DNA from: CAVSIP01 sp963728075
GTDB taxonomy: Bacteria; Actinomycetota; Actinomycetes; JAFAQI01; DASSKL01
Assembly: GCA_963728075.1 (NCBI GenBank)
Contig: CAVSIP010000003.1
Location: forward strand, 310,001-374,000
DNA: 64,000 nt
Reading direction: 5' to 3'
Part shown: piece after piece, positions 60,283-64,000 of the stretch
Numbering within the stretch: the stretch's first letter is position 1
How the letters are laid out: each line of letters starts with the position of its first letter
Position numbers and translations under genes: made by a program
Notes under the pieces: generated by a model
Database searches by the model: none
What the model was told of the DNA's origin: nothing
The model's input: the letters and a program-made list of their open reading frames with translations, nothing else

Positions 60283-61569
60283 ATGCCGGTGCTGTCGTCG
60301 ACGGCCGGCGCCACGGTGCGCCGCCGGCTCCTCGGGCTGACCATGGTCGTGGTGCTGCTCGGCCTGGTCGCGCTGACCGCGGCGCTGTACGGCCACGCCT
60401 TCCGTTCGACGGTCCCCGTCACGCTCGTGACGAAGGACATCGGCAACCAGCTGATCATCCCCGCTGATGTGAAGCTGCGCGGTGTCCGCGTCGGCGAGGT
60501 CACGGCGGTGCGCTCGACCGGCGATCAGGCGGTCATGACGCTGGAGCTCGACCCGTCCTCGGTGGGTGAGATCCCGGCCAACGTGGTCGCGCGGATCCTG
60601 CCCAAGACGCTGTTCGGTGAGAAGTACGTCGAGCTGGTCTACCCCGACCACCCGTCCGCGCAGCACATCGCCGCGGACGCCCGCATCCCGCAGGACCGGT
60701 CGAAGACGGCGATCGAGATCCAGACCGTGTTCACCCAGCTCGTCCCGCTGCTCAGGACGTTGCAGCCGGCCGAGCTCAGCACGACGCTCGGCAACCTGGC
60801 CGAGGCGCTGCGCGGCCGTGGCGAGGAGCTCGGGCACAACCTCGAGACGACCGACCGCTACTTCAAGGCGCTCAACCCGCACCTGCCCGCGATGCAGCAG
60901 GACATCTCGGGGGTCGCGGACCTCGCCTCCTCGCTGAACGAGGCGGCGCCGTACCTGCTCGAGCAGGCCAAGAACTTCGCCGCCAACGCGCGGACGGTCA
61001 CCGAGAAGAAGGACACCTACGCGGAGTTCCTCAAGCAGACGACCGGGTTCGCGGACACGACCGCCTCCTTCCTCGAGGCGAACGCGGACCACCTCATCAG
61101 GCTCGCGCACGTCAGCGCGCCGGTCACCGACGTGCTCGCGCACTACTCGCCGGAGCTCACCTGCCTGCTCAACGGGCTGGCCAACCTCGAGCCGCGGCTC
61201 AACCAGGCGTTCGGACCCGGGCCGTACCTGCACATCACCCTGGAGTACGTGCCGGACCGGGGACCGTACACGTACCCGAAGGACCTGCCGAAGTACGACA
61301 CCATCGAAGGGCCGAACTGCTACGGCCTGCCGAACGACCCGCAGAGCACGGCGTACCCGAGCGTCTCGACGAACCCGCCGGCCGCGAACGCCACCCGGAC
61401 GGTCCAGCCGGTGCTGGGCACCGGCCCCGTGGGTAGCGCGGCGGAGAAGCAGATGGTCGCCGGGCTGCTCGCACCGGTCCTCGGCGTGCCGAGCTGGGAC
61501 GTCCACGCCGACCTCGCGGACCTGCTCGCGGGTCCGCTGCTGCGCGGGATGACGGTGGGGCTGTCATGA
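60283..61569 (+). CDS. MCE family protein (MceA position)
   Basis: 428 aa. An N-terminal helix (LLGLTMVVVLLGLVALTAAL) anchors it; the MCE domain (~40-115) carries LIIPADVKLRGVRVGEVTAV; a long helical region with AELSTTLGNLAEALRGRG follows, then a Pro-rich tail. MCE proteins form the lipid-conducting tunnel outside the membrane. Overlaps the next gene by 4 nt. Confidence 0.9.
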   Translation: MPVLSSTAGATVRRRLLGLTMVVVLLGLVALTAALYGHAFRSTVPVTLVTKDIGNQLIIPADVKLRGVRVGEVTAVRSTGDQAVMTLELDPSSVGEIPANVVARILPKTLFGEKYVELVYPDHPSAQHIAADARIPQDRSKTAIEIQTVFTQLVPLLRTLQPAELSTTLGNLAEALRGRGEELGHNLETTDRYFKALNPHLPAMQQDISGVADLASSLNEAAPYLLEQAKNFAANARTVTEKKDTYAEFLKQTTGFADTTASFLEANADHLIRLAHVSAPVTDVLAHYSPELTCLLNGLANLEPRLNQAFGPGPYLHITLEYVPDRGPYTYPKDLPKYDTIEGPNCYGLPNDPQSTAYPSVSTNPPAANATRTVQPVLGTGPVGSAAEKQMVAGLLAPVLGVPSWDVHADLADLLAGPLLRGMTVGLS

Positions 61570-62621
61570 GGGGCAGCACGCTCGCCAGCCTGGTGAAGCT
61601 GTCGATCTTCACGGTCGTGACACTGATCGTCACGGCGCTGCTCGGCTTCACCATCTCCAACGTGCAGTTCCGCAGCACGCACACCTACCGGGCGATGTTC
61701 ACCGACGCGACGAGCCTGTTGAGCGGTGACGACGTCCGCATCGCCGGGGTGCCGGTCGGCCAGGTGACGCACGTCGAGATCGCCGACCGCAAGTACGCGA
61801 AGGTGACGTTCACCGTCTCCGACGGCGTACGCCTCACCGACGGCGTCCGTGCGCACCTGCGCTTCCGCAACCTCGTGGGGCAGCGCTACCTCGAGCTCGA
61901 GCCGGGCACCGGCTCGGGGACGCCGCTGCGTCCGGGTTCGCTCATCCCGCTGTCCCACACCACGCCTGCGCTCGACCTCACCGCGCTGTTCAACGGGTTC
62001 CGCCCGCTGTTCCAGGCCCTGACCCCCGACCAGGTGAACAAGCTGTCCTACGAGATCGTCCAGACGCTGCAGGGCACCGGGCCGACGGTCACCGACCTCG
62101 TCGCCCACACGGCCTCGCTCACGACGGCGATCGCCGACCGGGACAAGGTCATCGGGCAGGTGATCGACAACCTGACCACGGCCGTGGGGACCGTCGACAA
62201 GAACGCCGACGGGCTCGACCAGCTGATCGTTCAGCTGCAGCGGCTGGTCAGCGGCCTGGCCGGTGACCGCCAGGCCATCGCCGACTCGCTGTCCGCCATC
62301 TCCCGGTCCGCCGGGGACACGGCCTCGCTGCTCGAGGGCATCCGCCCCGCGCTGCCCACCGACCTGAGCAAGCTCTCGGAGATCTCCAAGACGTTGGCGA
62401 CGACGAAGAACGACGACGGCCAGAACACCCTCGACGAGTTCCTGGGCCGCTTCCCGGCCAAGCTCAACACGATCATCCGCACCGCGACGTACGGGTCGTG
62501 GTTCAACTTCTACCTCTGTGACATGGAGGGCACGTTCACCCAGAACGGCCAGACCGTCAGCACGCCGAACGTCCACAACAACGTGCCGGTCTGCAACAGC
62601 AGGGAGTACGGCAAGCCGTGA
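61566..62621 (+). CDS. MCE family protein (MceB position)
   Basis: 351 aa. N-terminal helix (FTVVTLIVTALLGFTI), MCE domain with LSGDDVRIAGVPVGQVTHVE (~55-75), then helical needle region. The C-terminal two cysteines (YLCDMEG, VCNSREYG) are typical of MceB-type proteins. ATG overlaps the previous stop; GTG of the next overlaps its stop. Confidence 0.9.
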   Translation: MRGSTLASLVKLSIFTVVTLIVTALLGFTISNVQFRSTHTYRAMFTDATSLLSGDDVRIAGVPVGQVTHVEIADRKYAKVTFTVSDGVRLTDGVRAHLRFRNLVGQRYLELEPGTGSGTPLRPGSLIPLSHTTPALDLTALFNGFRPLFQALTPDQVNKLSYEIVQTLQGTGPTVTDLVAHTASLTTAIADRDKVIGQVIDNLTTAVGTVDKNADGLDQLIVQLQRLVSGLAGDRQAIADSLSAISRSAGDTASLLEGIRPALPTDLSKLSEISKTLATTKNDDGQNTLDEFLGRFPAKLNTIIRTATYGSWFNFYLCDMEGTFTQNGQTVSTPNVHNNVPVCNSREYGKP

Positions 62622-63595
62622 CCCCCTTCCGTGAGCGCAACCCCATCCCGATCGCCGTGATCGGGATCATCGTGCTGCTTGCGCTGCTCTTCGCGGCGTT
62701 CAACGCGGGGAGCCTGCCGATCATCGGTGGCGGGCGCACCCTCGCCGCCGACTTCGCCGACGCGAGCGGGCTCAAGGCGCAGGACGACGTGCGCATCGCC
62801 GGCATCAAGGTCGGCAAGGTGGAGTCGGTGCAGCTGCACGGTGCCGTGGTCCGGGTGACGTTCAGCGACTCGTCAGGAACCCGGCTCGGGTCGCAAGCCC
62901 GCGCGTCGATCAAGATCAAGACCCTGCTCGGGCAGAAGTACGTCGACCTCATCCCCGCTGGTCCCGGTGAGCTGAAGGGGCCCATCCCGGTGTCGCGCAC
63001 GGACACCCCGCTGATCGTCACGGAGGCCTTCATCGGCCTGGGCCAGCGCGCGGGGAAGATCGACACCGACCTGCTGGCGAAGTCCTTCGACGTGCTCGCC
63101 AACACCTTCAAGGGCAGCGCACCGTACGCGGAGCAGTCCCTGCGCGGGCTGGCGAAGGTGTCGCAGTCCATCGCCTCGCGCAACGAGGAGCTCTCCCGGC
63201 TGCTCGAGCACGCCCGTGGGGTGACGGGCGTGCTCGCGAAGCGCGACGCGCAGGTCGGCCGGCTCGTCGAGGACGGGAACCTCGTGCTCCAGACGATCTC
63301 GCAGCAGCGCGCGGTCATCCACGAGCTGCTGGTCAACACCACGAAGCTCTCCCAGCAGCTCACCGGCCTCGTGAAGGAGAACAAGGCGGTGCTCGGGCCG
63401 GCGCTGGACAACCTGCACGCGGTGCTGGTGATCCTGCAGAAGCACCAGGACGACATCGACACCGCCGTGCACGAGCTGGCGCCGTTCGTCCGGCTGTTCG
63501 ACAACACGCTGGGCAACGGTCACTTCTTCGACAACTTCATCCCGAACCTGCCGCCGGCGAAGGCGACCGTCGGCTCCTCGGGGGGGACGGGCTGA
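62618..63595 (+). CDS. MCE family protein (MceC position)
   Basis: 325 aa. N-terminal helix (IPIAVIGIIVLLALLFAAF), MCE domain with LKAQDDVRIAGIKVGKVESV, then a long helical segment with RNEELSRLLEHARGVTGVLA. A Gly/Ser tail ends the protein. GTG start; the stop shares one base with the next ATG. Confidence 0.9.
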   Translation: MTPFRERNPIPIAVIGIIVLLALLFAAFNAGSLPIIGGGRTLAADFADASGLKAQDDVRIAGIKVGKVESVQLHGAVVRVTFSDSSGTRLGSQARASIKIKTLLGQKYVDLIPAGPGELKGPIPVSRTDTPLIVTEAFIGLGQRAGKIDTDLLAKSFDVLANTFKGSAPYAEQSLRGLAKVSQSIASRNEELSRLLEHARGVTGVLAKRDAQVGRLVEDGNLVLQTISQQRAVIHELLVNTTKLSQQLTGLVKENKAVLGPALDNLHAVLVILQKHQDDIDTAVHELAPFVRLFDNTLGNGHFFDNFIPNLPPAKATVGSSGGTG

Positions 63596-64000
63596 TGCGG
63601 CGCTTCCTGTCCGACCGGCTGACCGTGGTCATCGCCGCGGTGGTCGTGGTCGTCATCGCCGCGGTGGGCGGCGGCGTCCTCGCGTTCGGCGGCGGCGGCG
63701 AGCTGTCCGCAACCGCCTACTTCGACAAGACCGTCGGTCTCTACGCGGGCAACAGCATCCGGATCCTCGGCGTCCCGGTCGGCAAGGTCACGAAGGTCAC
63801 CGCAGAGGGCACCCGGGTGCGGGTGGACTTCACCTACTCCAAGGACCACCCGCTGCCCGCGGAAGCCAAGGCGCTGATCATCCCGCCCTCGATCGTGTCC
63901 GACCGCTACATCGAGCTGACGCCCGTCTACACCGGCGGACCGAAGCTGCGCGACCACGGGACCATCCCGCAGTCGCGCACCGCCTCCCCGCTCGAGCTGG
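63595..64000 (+). CDS. MCE family protein (MceD position), 5' part only
   Basis: 135 codons before the window ends. N-terminal helix rich in Val/Ala, then MCE domain with LYAGNSIRILGVPVGKVTKV and IIPPSIVSDRYIELTPVYTG. Fourth of the expected six MCE proteins; the rest lie beyond the window. Confidence 0.9.
   Translation, partial: MRRFLSDRLTVVIAAVVVVVIAAVGGGVLAFGGGGELSATAYFDKTVGLYAGNSIRILGVPVGKVTKVTAEGTRVRVDFTYSKDHPLPAEAKALIIPPSIVSDRYIELTPVYTGGPKLRDHGTIPQSRTASPLEL

Overview
The window is about 72% GC, uses many GTG starts, has 4-nt ATGA/GTGA gene overlaps, and carries mkl-mce, SsgA-like, BldC-like and HadA/HadB-type genes. This points to a high-GC actinobacterium that uses menaquinone, probably from a morphologically complex group. 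I cannot place it to genus. Gene order resembles the hemB/hemL-ccs, menJ-grcC-htpX-yajQ and rpmG-had-secE-nusG-rplKAJL-mkl regions of mycobacteria and streptomycetes. No insertion sequence, prophage or CRISPR array is visible, and no gene-free stretch exceeds 300 bp.

Layout. (1) 1-7.5 kb: 3' end of hemB, an opposite-strand SDR gene, hemL, a histidine phosphatase, and a System II cytochrome c maturation block (TlpA-like thioredoxin, CcdA, ResB, CcsB). (2) 7.5-11 kb: a BldC-type regulator divergent from a large LPXTG surface protein, then a small DUF4229 membrane protein and a stand-alone 2-oxoacid-dehydrogenase-type acyltransferase. (3) 11-28.9 kb: a menaquinone-reductase-like gene, the full 14-gene nuoA-N complex I operon, and a long-chain polyprenyl diphosphate synthase. 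A near-perfect Rex-type operator overlaps the probable start site of the first gene. (4) 28.8-33.9 kb: accessory genes (PAP2 phosphatase, SsgA-like protein, GDPD, AtuA family, Nudix, nucleotidyltransferase). (5) 33.9-45.9 kb: korAB (2-oxoacid:ferredoxin oxidoreductase) divergent from a second complex I cluster, nuoA2-B2-C2-H2-I2-J2-K2-L2-M2-N2, which lacks nuoD, E, F and G. (6) 45.9-53.4 kb: htpX, corA, yajQ, tRNA-Tyr/Thr/Met, rpmG, two MaoC-type dehydratases, an unusual CysS-tail/glycosyltransferase fusion, a patatin-like lipase and an aspartate-type aminotransferase. (7) 53.4-57.3 kb: tRNA-Trp, secE, nusG, rplK, rplA, L10 leader, rplJ, rplL. (8) 57.4-64 kb: an Mkl-type ATPase, two YrbE permeases and the first four MCE proteins of a lipid-import operon that runs off the window.

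How it fits together. Haem synthesis, cytochrome c assembly, menaquinone side-chain synthesis and reduction, and complex I are all respiratory. The second nuo cluster beside korAB suggests a ferredoxin-fed complex I variant. The most striking anomaly is there: nuoH2, K2, L2, M2 and N2 contain about 17 single-base indels within 38.9-44.6 kb, while I found only one elsewhere, at the nuoI/nuoJ junction. Correcting each indel restores conserved protein, a length divisible by three and the overlapping start/stop. The cluster is therefore either locally poor sequence or a very recent loss of function.
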